32,557 nucleotides of DNA from Pilatotrama ljubarskyi (GCA_022385805.1 MU277732.1:14282-46838), one strand, 5' to 3'. Positions 10,775-21,082 are shown, numbered from the stretch's first letter. A program made the numbers and translations. The notes: generated by a model not told the origin, from the letters alone.

Positions 10775-12315
10775 TCACGAGCCCATCTCGACGTCCCCAT
10801 CCGCGTCCAGCCCAGCACCGGGGGCGGGTGCGGGTCCGGGGTCGGAGGCGTCCGCGAGGAGCGCATCGGCGGCGGCGCGGATCGACGCGATCTTGCCGCG
10901 CATGACCTTGATCGCCTCGGGAAAGAGCGCCTCGGGCGCGTAAGGGCCCTCGGACTCGACGCTGACTGTTCGCGAGATCAATGAGGGCTGCGACGAGGGA
11001 CAGGAAACGGAGGGGGAGAGACGCACAGATGAACCAGTCGCGGATGCGCTTGAGCTCGACGCAACCCTCGAACTCCTTATGCCGGAGGACCTCGCGCGAG
11101 ACCGTGTCTTTGCGGAGGTGGCGCTCGTCAATCGAGACCTACACACGGATGAGGAGAACCATTCCGTTGAGCACGCGTCGTCTTCGCTGCGTGCCATGCC
11201 CACGTCGACACGAGTACGTACCTCTCCGTTCGGGCTGACTCTTACGACCCCGGGGCTGAAGCACGACGCGAACTTCTGCGCGAGGTGTGGGGGGACGGGT
11301 TTTGAAGGGTTAAGAAGGATGAGCGGGTGCAGTCTGTACGTCGCGGTCGCTACGCCCCCATAAGCAGACCGTCAGTTTCGTCGCAAAGCACCCGAGGAAA
11401 AAAACTCACCGACTGGGCTCCATTTTGCGTGTTCCTTCCCGACGCCCTTGATCGCGTGCAGCTCCATGTTGATGACTTGGCCTGGTCGTAGTTTTGCGAT
11501 GACGATATCCTACCGGCGCGCCGTTAGATGCGACGGGGTAGCGTGCAGAGGGAGTATTTACTTTGTTGGTTGCGGCGGGAACGAGGTCCCCGAAGACGGA
11601 CTCTTGTTCGCCTTGCGGGACCCACTTCAAGTCTCCGCTCGTCACGTACTCGTTGACGATGGCGCCCTTTTCTCTTTTGCACTCGACATCGAGTCTGCAC
11701 AGCTGGTTAGCACAAGACGCGACAACGAAGCGAGGATGGCATCGCGTACTGGAAGACGAGTGTGTTCCGGTCATATGGGATGTCTCCGGGCAGGCGGACG
11801 GAGAAGAGTGCGGGGTCGACGTTGAGGGGGATGAGGCCTAGACGTTGCGCGAGGATCTCGTCGTGGATGACGGAGGTGTTGTTCCACACGAACACATCTT
11901 CGATGGCGATTGTTGGGACCTGTCCACCGCGGTTCAGCACATCCACCTCGCGGGAGTCGAATCGCACGCGGGACGTACCTCCGCGATCAATATTCGCCGG
12001 AAGGCATTCGCGATGGACGCGTCCACGCCGACAAGGTCGAACTCTATCGAGCGTTGTGAGAGCCTCTTGACGGAGACCTTCAGGTTCTGTGCACGAGGCC
12101 GGTCCGGTCAGCGCGAGCTCGCAGACGTGCACGGCACGCTGGTGCGGTGTGCTCACCTCCTTGAACCGCGCGAGATCCCAGCTGTGGTCCTCCCCGGGGT
12201 AATGGCCTGGAAACTCTGTGCTCGCGACGTCCGAGATGCGTTCTGCGTGCACGCCGACATGGCGGCGGGGGTTGAATACGGAGGCGGGGAGGTGGGAAGA
12301 GGAAGAGGACGCCAT
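10775..12315 (-). CDS. RPC40: RNA polymerases I and III subunit RPAC1 (AC40)
   Basis: This encodes the alpha-like subunit shared by nuclear RNA polymerases I and III, which pairs with AC19 to nucleate enzyme assembly. Eight minus-strand exons join in perfect phase to 366 codons: 12315-12157, 12086-11979, 11919-11750, 11694-11562, 11509-11410, 11349-11222, 11138-11027 and 10965-10775. Yeast and human orthologues are about 335-346 residues long. Recognisable segments in order are [14 protein letters not shown], the alpha-motif [20 protein letters not shown] (about 72-91), [56 protein letters not shown] and the terminal RIRDWFIFSVESEG. An Ala/Gly/Asp-rich tail (ending EMGS) follows. The start is the ATG at 12315, which opens [10 protein letters not shown] with no downstream competitor. 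The introns are 52-83 nt, several with CTAAC-like branch sites. The gene looks fully intact. Its first 30 codons and upstream region are duplicated near the right end of the window. Confidence 0.96.
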
Positions 12316-12492
12316 TCTCGAGCTCGAGCGCGCTGCAAATTGACTTTCTCCCTCTTTTGTGGGTATTGTATGCAGATACGCCCAAATGTGGGCTATCTGC
12401 GAAACTCTAAAATAAGCGGGGTGGCCAGACAAGCGCTCGTTGGTGCCTTGCTCTTCGAAACCGTGCAGCTGCAAGTAGTATACTTACTCAGG
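12225..12492 (+). repeat. Duplicated RPC40 start region, copy A (left block)
   Basis: This block covers the first 30 codons of RPC40 and about 175 bp upstream. It recurs at 32164-32426 in the same orientation with only a few substitutions and a 5-bp length difference near the right edge. The homology starts abruptly at CGACGTCCGAG, inside the coding sequence, and ends at CTCAGG. Copy A is attached to the functional gene. Confidence 0.93.
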
Positions 12493-13684
12493 CCTCAGGT
12501 GGGACTGCCCCGTTGGGAACCACACCGCACACCTTGAACCCTCCAGCCAAATGGCAGGTCAGGACGAGATGTGTGTCGAGTTATCTACGCTGGATTCCCG
12601 TGTTGTGGATGTTTACACCAGACGCTGTATCGGGCACAGACGTAGTGTATTTTCCCACGACCAAACATGCTATCTCTCTCTCACTCTCTCAGGCCTCAGG
12701 CCCAGTAAGAACCCGCTCGTATGGGATTCGGCGCAATCGTGAAATCTCGTGTCATATCCGGGCGCCTGTCAAATTGCAGTATACCGAATCCTCAGCAGGT
12801 AGGATTCGTTAGATTTCGTGCTCAGGCCGGATCCCACCCGTTGTCCATCCGATAGAATTCGCCGTTATTAGGTCCCTGTCGTACGGTACAGGTCGGGGTC
12901 ACGGGGTGCTATTACTACGATATCCCGTCCTATCCGATGACCCTCCCGGCATCGCGTCCGCTGCCCGCCGCCTGCAGCCCGCCCGTCGTCCGCTTGCCGC
13001 CCACCGCCCGCTCCACCGTCGCGCACTCATCGCGCTCACGAGCCTATCCACCTCCCTTTCGTTCAGCGCGTGCAGGCACACCCGCACCCCCTTGGACGCC
13101 GGACGGCCGCGTGATTGGCGGCGCATTGAGGCCGTGCACGCGGAGGTGTGCGGAGACTCGGAGAGTGGCCACGGGTGCGGGATTGGTATGCGTCGGGACA
13201 CGGGTTGAGTCGCTCCCCGAGTAGGAGGCGGAGAGGTGCACGGGGAGGGAGAGGAAGGAGAGGGGATGTGCCGATCCGTGAGCTTGTGCCAGAGGCAGGA
13301 TGCGAGGTGCAATGCGTGATGAGGCGGAGGAGCTAGAACAAGCGTTAATGCGCACGGGCAAGGAGAGAAGTGTGGATCATACGTATATGCATACCTTCCC
13401 TGCCTGCCCCGCTGCCCGACCTGCCCCCACCCACTGCTATGCACACGGTTCACATGCGCTGCGCGCTGTTGCTTCAAGGAGATAGTCACTGCTAATCATG
13501 CACTCACCTCTATGCTGTTGTCACAACGGTCAGCTGCATCATCAGGCTTTCCTCAGCCATTGTGTAAGCCCCCAATGGTATGAGTGTATGCGGCTTTTCC
13601 ATGCAAGCAGAGACTCACCGGAACCGCGCATATTTCGCATCGTAACGTTTTAATAGAATGTAGTGCAAAGAAGGAGGCCTCAGG
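12493..13684 (+). other. 1192-bp block present only in copy A
   Basis: Copy B (32164-32557) goes straight from CTCAGG to GCCGGAGGG. Copy A has 1192 extra bases between two CTCAGG hexamers (12487-12492 and 13679-13684). This could be an insertion with a 6-bp target duplication in copy A, or a deletion between short direct repeats in copy B. The block ends have no convincing terminal inverted repeats. The block contains a decayed BioF-like gene tail and otherwise nothing I recognise. Confidence 0.8.
12935..13200 (-). pseudogene. Possible decayed alpha-oxoamine synthase tail
   Basis: On the minus strand a short segment, GVRVCLHALNEREVDRLVSA (about 13096-13037), resembles the C-terminal end of pyridoxal-phosphate alpha-oxoamine synthases such as fungal 8-amino-7-oxononanoate synthase (BioF-like). 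Just upstream, but in a different frame, is LRVHGLNAPPITRP, which would precede it in that family. Downstream, again out of frame, VERAVGGKRTTGGLQAAG has the look of a genuine protein tail. The frame changes show no splice signals I trust, so I read this as a gene relic. No catalytic lysine region is present. The assignment rests on recognising short motifs by eye and could be chance in GC-rich sequence. Confidence 0.35.
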
Positions 13685-13833
13685 GCCGGAGGGCTGAGCG
13701 CTGAGCCTCCGACTCATAATTGCCAGACTTGTCCATGTTCCTCTCCACTGCTATGGCCAGCAGCGTTGATAGGCAGAGTCAAATGCTGCCAAGTTGTATC
13801 GTCAACGGTCTATGCGAGATTCCAATCAAAATG
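13685..13833 (+). repeat. Duplicated RPC40 upstream region, copy A (right block)
   Basis: From 13712 onward the sequence is identical, as far as I can read, to 32436-32557, where the window ends. Copy A also carries 18 extra bases near 13694-13711. These contain a tandem GCTGAGC-GCTGAGC and form an imperfect hairpin between GGAGG and CCTCC. Homology probably continues past the window edge. Confidence 0.92.
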
Positions 13834-14452
13834 CGCGACCGTACAAACCCGTTGTGCTCGTCCCTCCCCCTGTCATATCGGAACGTCTGCCTAGGGGAGA
13901 CCAGTACAAACCGGGGATGTTCAGACGGACTGTTTTGGTTCACCGAGCGCGACGGAGACGTAGTCCTCATTCTTGCCTGGACGTCGACGTCGGCCGCGTA
14001 GGGAAACACTGGGGACTGGCAACGCCTGCAGAGCCCGTGGACCGCTTAGTCATCAGACGCTGGGGGGAAAGATGGGCATCGCAAGGTCGGCTACAGCGCC
14101 ATACCAAGGACGGACCGATTCAGTGACTGAGACAGTCTTCAATCGGTCGACTGAGTCACTCCTAACCCAGCTGTGCAGCGGACTGAATTAGGCGCCCGTC
14201 ACGTGTAGCATGAACCCTACCGCAGGGTCTATTAGGTGCCCGTGTACTTAGACACACAATGAAAGCGATGCTCTCTCGGATTGCCCTGCTGCACGAAGCT
14301 TTACTCCCGGATGACCACGTATAGAGACGAGTACTCAATTCCAGTAGTATTGTACAGTATGGTAGGACATTAGACGAAGTACGCAAAGAGAAAGACTGCC
14401 CCTGCAAAGTTCCAACCGGCAGTGTGGACGACTCGCGCCTCAGCTCAGGCGA
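13834..14452. other. Spacer downstream of the transposase-like gene
   Basis: No gene is recognised. A near-repeat, ATTAGG[C/T]GCCCGT, occurs twice at about 14188 and 14231. An interleaved inverted repeat lies at 14114-14160. If the neighbouring 14-exon gene belongs to a transposon, one terminus should lie in or left of this region, but I could not pair an inverted repeat with the other side. Confidence 0.4.
14114..14160. repeat. Interleaved inverted repeats
   Basis: ACCGATT (14114-14120) is the exact reverse complement of AATCGGT (14141-14147). AGTGACTGAG (14122-14131) is nearly the reverse complement of CTGAGTCACT (14151-14160). The arms interleave (A-B-A'-B'), so both hairpins could not form simply together. 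This could be a protein-binding site or a fragment of a transposon terminus. Confidence 0.4.
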
Positions 14453-17400
14453 CTACTCTTCAGCCTCCTCCTCCTCCTCGATGGTCGGCGGTACATTCTG
14501 GAGCGGTGTCACGGACAGGTACTGAGCACCCTTGTACGTGACCAGTAGCTCCGGGGGGCAGGGACCCAGGCTGAGGCTGTCGAACAGCCGGAAGAGTACC
14601 TGCCGACTGTCCGGTGCCCCGCCGGCCTCAGGCGTGAATGCCGACGAGTCGCCGGTCTGCCCTGGACCTGAGGGAGGCTCAACTCAGCGTACGAAAGGAG
14701 GACATACAATGGAGCACTCACCTTCCACTATCTCTCCATCAGCAACAACAATGGTACGCTTATGGAGCATCTGAGCGAATGCTAGATACTCCATGGCGTA
14801 TTCCCCGCCAGTCGAGAGATGCATCACCATCTGGGAATACAGCTGTGCTACAGTGCGAAGGAAGCTAGTTGGATGGAACTTCGTGCCGTTCTCGAAGATG
14901 CCGGACGGCTGCGGCCACGGTGGGAGATCCTCAGTGATGGTGACAGTCTTACCATCCGGTGTCTTCTGAGTGGCCTGTGGGTTCATGCGTACGCCGTCCG
15001 AGCAATACGAACGCTTGTGGTTCTCAGGAGAACCCTTCGGGCCTGGCCACATGATGGCTTTGCAACGGCGACATGTGTTATTCTTGCGCTAGAGTATGTC
15101 CTGTCAGCATGAACGTGATGCTGTTGGACGCTGCATTCAAACCTTTCGGAGGTCAGTACCGCCGGACTTCATCAATGGGACCGCGTGGCAATGCTTCTGC
15201 CAGAAGTCTTCCTTGCCAGACTCCTTGGCTACAGCAACAGAGTCAACATCTATGAGAGACGGCAGTGGTCAGGAAGCAGGGCAACTCACACTTGAAGTCA
15301 CCAGTCAGAAGCCGGTGGAGGATCATTGGCTCTATCTCGCCGAGCTTCTCCATCAGAGCACGCGGAGTCTTCCGCGCCATCCACCCATAGTGACCCATGC
15401 TTCGGTTGAGCTTCTCCAGCTCAGTGTTATAGATGGCGGCGGCCTCGACCCACTTGCGTGGTGTCATGCTATACGACGCCCACTGGTGCTCGGCACGAAG
15501 GTTCATGAACAGAAAGAATTTGTTGCCGCTTGAAACCTTGACGGACATTGGGTTGATACCGGTCGCAATGGAGAAAACCCGTTGTGAGGGCGTGAGGCCG
15601 GTGATGTTACTCCTGGGTAGCTTCATCTCGAAGCTGATTGCTTCGGCGCGTTGAGACGCGGGGGCTGTTCGACAGGCAGAGAAATAACCTTGAATGTCGG
15701 CGTCGTGAGACGTCGGAGCAGGCTGAGCGGCGACAGAGGTGGCAGTGTGAGTAGTCGACGGGGCTTGTGCGCGAGCCGCCGTAGTAGTTGGCAGGGCCCG
15801 CGCGTGAGCAGCGCTAGTAGTTGGCAGGGCTTGTGCGCCGGCGGTGGCAGCAGTACTAGGACTAGCGGTCAAGGAGGTGATGGCAAGCGAGGCGGTGGGA
15901 GCGGGATCGCAGGGCGTCGAGGCGAGGGCGGCAGCGCTAACTCCGAAAGCCCCTGGGCCGGACGCATTCTTGTGGATTGCGCTGGGCGGAATAGCCAGAG
16001 TGTCGCCTACATCCGAGCAGTCGGCACCCTATTACAGAGGTTGTTAGAAGCCAGATGAAGACGCAGTGTGCGGATACAGGTACCTGGACATGAGTCGCAA
16101 AGCCTTTGTTCACTTGTGCGGCACGTTGAGGGACCATGAATGCCGTAATAGGCATGTTCTTCGACTCGCTGTGCTGTCCGATCAGGGACGCCCTACTTCT
16201 CTTGGTCTTGCGTCCACCCTGCTGGCCGTCCAACCCAGCGCTCGACAATGTCGCAATATCAGCTGATGCAGCGGAATCGGCTTTGCGCTTCGGAGCTGCA
16301 GCACGCAAGGCGGGAGATGCTGCCCGTGCGGTTCGTGGAGGAGTGGCTGCGGCGGGCGTCGTGTGTGATACGATAATTATCTCATCATCTTCCGATCGCA
16401 GTAAAGTGTCAGTAAGGGAACATTCATCTGAATACACCACGAAGACATACCAAACTGCACAGGAATTGCCTCCACTTTGCTGGAACACTCGACATTCTGG
16501 TCAGATGACTTCTATCGGCAGCGCCGGCGAGTGAGCATCAGGGCGCGTCGTCCAGCGTGACAATGAAGACGACGTACCACGGCATGGGCAGTGGTTGCCG
16601 TGTCCACTTCCAGGTCTATGGAGTGAACAGCCGATGTCGAACGGTCAGCACGCATGTCGTGACGGACGCTTGGGAAGGTGGACGTACTGCCATCAACGGC
16701 CGCAGCGGCAGAAGATGGAAGAGGTTGTGCGAGCAGGGCTGGGTCGATGTTGATGCTGGCGAGGAGCTCCTGCGCCTGCTGCGACGGCTGCGAGGATAAG
16801 TCGACGAGAGGATCAATGTCCTCCTCCTTGACGTCGACCATGTACTGGTATCCCGCAGCGAACTGGGACTGGACAATGCCGAACGACTCCCCACTGTTGA
16901 CGTTGTGGAAACGCGGCGCAGGTCGGACACCCGCAAGGAGGTGGGCATGTGTTGGATAGTTTGCAGACATCGCCAGAAGATCATTCCAGACCTGCGCGCC
17001 TTTGTCGACGAGACGGATATGGTGTGAGCCATGTGTGAATGACACAAAGATTGTCAGAGATCCGGAGTCCATGTCGGCACGGTGGTTGCGGCGCAGGACG
17101 TGGTCGTGGGATAGCATGGTGAGCATGATCAGGCCGCTAGCGAACGATCGCTGCAGACCGTTCCATGCCTTGTGTGACCCTTCAATCCGGCTCCCATCTG
17201 ACGGGACGTCGCTGCGGGGACGTGTCAAGCAGCCCTTCCGGACGTGCTTCATCTGCTCTTGGTGAGTCTTGAAATGGGGGTGAGCATGCAGGACAACGAA
17301 AACGAGACGAAAGCGGGGGATCAGACACACCTTCGCTGCTGCAGCATTCCACATACCTCGCCCGGCCCACTTCTGATATGCCGCTTCGAGGCGTCTCTCC

Positions 17401-19291
17401 TGTTCATCCTGCGGCCAGTACACGGCAGGATTATACTTGTCAGCGCGAGTCTTCAAGATTGCGCTGACGATGTCGTCTGCGATCTCAGAGCGCGCGTGGT
17501 TGCCGGAGCCCCCGAGAATGCAGACATTATAACTGCCAGGAAATTGTAATCAGCATCGCATAAGAGAGGGCAATAGAACTCAAGAGTGTACCGCATGAGT
17601 AGATGCCAAACATCGAGACCAACGTGTGTATTAGGGAACACCTTTTTCACTGGGCTCCGGACATGGCAGCAGTTGTCAGCAACGACAATGTCTGGGTCGG
17701 GAATATTCAGGAGTCCAAATCGTTTCTTGATTCCAGCGAGGAGCTCTTCGATCTCGGCGTTGGACTGGGTCTGGCAGAACTGCTGCAAGTGGTTGTTGAC
17801 GACGACACGAAGCAAGTTAGCTCTGAGCGTCTCATGCGAGACAGCAGAGTAGGCGCCTGCTCACCCGCGCGAGCGTTTGTCCATGCTCGTTCAGTGCGTT
17901 CAAGATTCCACCTCCCCACGGCTTCTCATGCTTGTGTGATGCGTCCACCGTCTTCGCCTTGCCTGCTGCACGGAAGGTCTGGTCAATGGAAATTGTGACA
18001 GCTGTCCAAGCATAATCTTCAGCAATGCGCCGGCGGATGTGTCACAACGTTGGAGAAGCAGCGTACCAGTCAAAGTACGTAGGTGCTCGTTCGATTCTTC
18101 CATACGTGTTGTCTCTGAGAATTTCAGATAGACGTCTGATATCATATCGTCAGTTATTGACTTGTCCCCGTACCCCCCGAGGTCTTCAGGCTTGGTGAAT
18201 TGCCGGAGCGGTGACTTCAGTCTCGGGAAGATGCTCACGCAGCTGGCGCTGAGCCGCTTCATGAAGGCTTCGATGTACTGCAGTCGTTCCCGATGGTATC
18301 GCTGCAGGTGCAGCTCTGTAGATTAGACGAGAAAATCATAAGGTGCACGTTCAAATGGTGTTGGGTGAGAGGTTTGCTCATGCCGAACGTGTTCCGCAAG
18401 GCCGGCCGACGTCATCGTCAAACGCATCTTGATGATGACGTTGAAGAGCTCCCGAGTCAGCGCACATCGCTTTGTAAAGAAAGGGATATCGGCTGGGTAT
18501 GTCACCGAGTAAGTAAGCGGTGCAGTGGCCAGCCATCAAGCGTCGGGAGCAGCAGACTTACCGGGAATCTGCCAATGCTCATACTTCTCCCAGAAGAGCT
18601 CGTTTGTAGTGCTGTAGCACTTATACTTCGGCTTGCTCTCTGCCGCATTCCCTTTCGGGCCATCGGGCTCCGTCTTCTCTCTTGGTGGTGCCGTTCCGAC
18701 GCAGGACGTACAACGTAGCTGGAAGCCAAGCGCTGTCTCTTCGCGGTCGAGGCCATGAACTTCACGATGTCCGGTCGTCGTCCAGCCACCCCAGAATACG
18801 CCGTCCCCGTTCTCGCCATACAGCGGACACTCCTTCAAGTTGTCAAAGTAGAGAGGATGAATGACGGTGAGTGCCTTCAGATATGACGTCTCCGGCACAA
18901 TGTCTGCGGTTGCGCTGCGCTTATTGACGTGCATATAGGTCGGTGGGAGGAAGCGTGGGCCCAGGAGAGGAATTGCGGCCTTCAGGGGCGCCTTCGCGGA
19001 GTCGGTCAACCTGTAGACCCAGTTCACGTACTCGACGATGTGTGGCGCCCACTCGAGCTGGGGCACGTACTGTGACTGGGACGGACGCCGCTTATGCCAG
19101 GATTTCCACCGCGCTTCGACCTGTTGAGAAAGTGCACTGAGCGACAAGCTCGCTCGTCAGAGCCTGGAGTAGTAACCTGCACGCACACTCTCTCGCCAAT
19201 TCTTCTCGAATCTCTTCTGTGAGTCTTCCTTCAGTCCTCCACTCAGAGTCTTTGCAAGTGCGATGATGTTCTCAGGTTCAAAAGTAGACAT
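14453..19291 (-). CDS. Transposase-like protein with candidate DDE triad
   Basis: Fourteen exons (19291-19187, 19120-18562, 18492-18389, 18313-18067, 18001-17865, 17782-17592, 17532-17331, 17267-16578, 16511-16451, 16388-16084, 16028-15290, 15249-15143, 15088-14722, 14667-14453) join in phase to an open frame of 1342 residues. Residues 1-338 contain a WxTTGxREVHG block with nearby cysteines and an ITDDMISDVYL segment. The middle resembles an RNase H-fold integrase core: SIDQTF (D345), VADNCC (D420) followed by LDVWHLLMRY, and RIEGSHK (E544), a D-75-D-124-E order. Residues about 740-970 are Ala/Ser/Thr-rich with basic clusters (PKRKAD, GRKTKRSR) suggesting nuclear entry. A second conserved part begins near ISFEMKLP and ends with a zinc cluster C1155, C1158, H1173, C1178. 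I recall similar uncharacterised proteins being repeated in Agaricomycetes. The catalytic assignment is inference. It is not a KDZ type as I know it. The exact acceptors of exons 4, 6 and 8 have alternatives. Confidence 0.72.
15748..15840 (-). repeat. In-frame ~33-bp tandem repeat
   Basis: About three diverged units with a period near 33 bp lie in the linker of the transposase-like protein. The block GTAGTAGTTGGCAGGGC (15781) recurs 33 bases later with one change. On the protein this gives repeated A-[RQ]-A-[LP]-[PS]-T-T units. As the period is a multiple of three, copy-number change would not break the frame. Confidence 0.65.
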
Positions 19292-19669
19292 GCCAGAGAT
19301 GGGGGTGGAATGCGAAGGTTGCTCGCCACATACCGCACCGCACCTAGCTGTATATGTCACTCTCAGAATGGTAATTACCCTTGGCTTTCGTGAGCCGACG
19401 TTTCAGACTGCATTCGCACCTCGCGTAACACTCAAAAACTGCGTCTCGCGCGATATTCCGAAGGTGCCAGTGCGGATCAAGTAACGTAAGTACTACGCGA
19501 GGGTACAGAACTGCATGGTGCAGGAGCTGATGTACAGGAGGCCGATGGCGATATTCCGGGCAGGTTCTCCTATCTTATGCTACTCGTACTCGTACATAAC
19601 GATTCCCAAGGACTGTTAGTTGTACAGACAGGCTTTCAGAGGGTTGTGTAAGGGACAGAGACTCGAAAT
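19292..19669. other. Upstream region of the transposase-like gene
   Basis: These 378 bases lie between the transposase-like gene start and the stop codon of the next gene upstream, both on the minus strand. They should contain the transposase-like promoter. I saw no TATA box of note and no terminal inverted repeat matching the far side of that gene. Confidence 0.45.
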
Positions 19670-20436
19670 TCAGACATTGTCCAGAGAGAACAGGTCAGCG
19701 AATAAGAACCGTTCATCGCCCTCGTAGACGTACTCGAGCGTGAACATCGCACGGATGGGCGTGTTGAATGGGACCTCTTTCAAGGTCTCAGGGATAACTC
19801 GAGCGTTCCACTCGTTATTGAAGAACGGCAAGGTATCCCGAAGCTATGGCGGGCAAGACACGATCAGCAATGGATGAGCAGTCGAGGAGATTGGAGACCT
19901 ACCTCTCCATCCCTAGGCGCAAACCGGACGCGCAGTTGAACGGCGCCGTCATTGGGCATGAAACGCAGAACGCGCGAAGTGTTGACGGGGCCGACAGCGG
20001 CGGACGCAACGCGCGCGATAGCCGACGGAATCTGGCGCCATTCCAAGCACGAAGCCCGATCCGGACGCGACTCCAGCCAGCAGGAGGCGAGCGGGCCGCT
20101 GCGCGAGTGGTCGGGGCGAGCCGCACGCTGGTCCCCCTGGGCGGTCAGGTAGCACTCCTCCGGCGCGATTTGTCCTATCACTGTGAATATGATAGGCGTG
20201 GAGTCAATCTCCATGTCGTTGTCAACGGGGAAGGGCTCCGGTGGGTCCACAGGCATGCAGCACACAAAGTGCTCATCGGAATCAACAGTGGGTGCGAAGA
20301 AGAGGCGACTGAGTGTATGAGCGAGTGCGGGGTTACTGCAGATAGTGCATTGCAGTGGCCAAGTGCATAGCTGATGGAATATGTTTAGCAGGTTCTGGTA
20401 GGCGTCGCGCGCATAGTGCCCAAGGTTCACAGGCAT
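19670..20436 (-). CDS. Uncharacterised two-exon protein
   Basis: I do not recognise this protein. Exons 20436-19903 and 19843-19670 are separated by a 59-nt intron (GTAGGT...ATAG) and join in phase to 235 residues. The sequence looks genuinely coding. It opens with a helical stretch (MPVNLGHYARDAYQNLLNIF) with several cysteines after it, then an acidic Pro-rich segment, then beta-like stretches (IIFTVIGQIAPEECYL and VLRFMPNDGAVQLRVRF). It ends with an aromatic-rich tail (FTLEYVYEGDERFLFADLF). No signal peptide or membrane helix is clear from the chosen start. An upstream in-frame ATG at 20559 would add 41 residues including the hydrophobic run PFLLALVLQGC, which could serve as a signal anchor. 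The gene reads the same way as the transposase-like gene 380 bp downstream, but nothing shows a functional link. Confidence 0.62.
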
Positions 20437-20559
20437 GGCTATGGTGGTGGTCGAGAAGGAAGTTATGCGGGGCGGGGGCGAACGGTCGCGGGCCCGGGCG
20501 AAGGTGCACCCCTGAAGTACCAGCGCGAGCAGAAAGGGGCGGCTAAGGTTCTTACTCAT

Positions 20560-20926
20560 GACTCCTACCAACGTCAATGACGCATTACAGAGACCAGAGG
20601 ATGGCAGTCTGTAAGAGGTTTGCGATGCACATCCAGATGTACCTCAGGCGTGTTCTCTGGCAAGAGCGAAAGACTCGGAGCAGTAGCTGTATACGAGTAT
20701 GTATTGAGCCACAACCTACTTCGGCAAATTACCGCCGGAGATGCCGAAGCGCTGCTATTACCATATTTGGGAAGTATGTTCGCCTTGTTTACAAGATCAG
20801 CATGAAGGCGTCGTATTGCCTCGAAACATGTGTATAGCGACTGGTACGGCTGCAGAACAGCCAGTTACATTGTACACAGCGGAAGACGGTGCAGTACATC
20901 ACTGCTGGGTGGCAGCAGGCACCGGC
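20560..20926. other. Intergenic, nothing recognised
   Basis: Open frames on the plus strand (20577-20837 and others) are short, overlapping and without family resemblance. This stretch should contain the 5' flank of the gene that ends at 19670. Confidence 0.45.
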
Positions 20927-21036
20927 CCGGAAACCCTAGCTCCCTGCACCCTGGGTGCCTTTTCCGGAACCCCACCGGGACGTCCTGGGCCGTTTTGGCG
21001 CCCGCCTTCGGCGGGCCAAATCCTTGGTATGACTAA
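20927..21036 (+). mobile_element. Possible Helitron 3' terminus
   Basis: Two GC-rich palindromes stand in a row. The first (20927-20967) has CCGGAAA/TTTCCGG arms with an inner GCACCC-T-GGGTGC hairpin. The second (20994-21020) has an 11-bp stem, TTTGG + CCCGCC against GGCGGG + CCAAA, with a TTC loop and a 2-nt bulge. Twelve bases after the second hairpin comes CTAA followed by T. A hairpin 10-12 nt before CTRR and an adjacent T is the known signature of a Helitron 3' end. No rolling-circle transposase or 5' TC end was found, and an assembly gap begins 280 bases further on, so this is only a candidate for a non-autonomous element. Confidence 0.33.
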
Positions 21037-21064
21037 TTTGCCGCAAGGTCGCTGCGATTGAATA

Positions 21065-21082
21065 GACGCGCGCGCGCGCGTC
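21065..21082. repeat. Perfect 18-bp alternating CG palindrome
   Basis: The run GACGCGCGCGCGCGCGTC is its own reverse complement. Alternating purine-pyrimidine CG runs of this kind can adopt Z-DNA or cruciform structure, and they are also difficult to sequence. It lies about 240 bases before the assembly gap. Confidence 0.9.

Noticed and set aside
12899..13489. An intact 196-codon protein
   Set aside because: Only a 20-residue part resembles a known family and its continuation lies in other frames. The rest is Pro/Ser/His-rich, as expected from GC-rich non-coding sequence.
12487..13684. A classical cut-and-paste transposon with terminal inverted repeats
   Set aside because: The ends (CCTCAGG... 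and ...GGAGGC) share at most four or five complementary bases, too little to call inverted repeats. A deletion in the other copy explains the data equally well.
14453..19291. KDZ (Kyakuja-Dileera-Zisupton), Plavaka or hAT transposase
   Set aside because: None of the motifs I associate with those families is visible, and the DNCC...LDVWH and RIEGSHK blocks are different. I leave the superfamily open.
19864..20577. A single-exon 237-codon protein starting at 20577
   Set aside because: The first codon there is TTG, not ATG, and the frame runs into an intron at 19902. The two-exon model from an ATG gives a better C-terminus.
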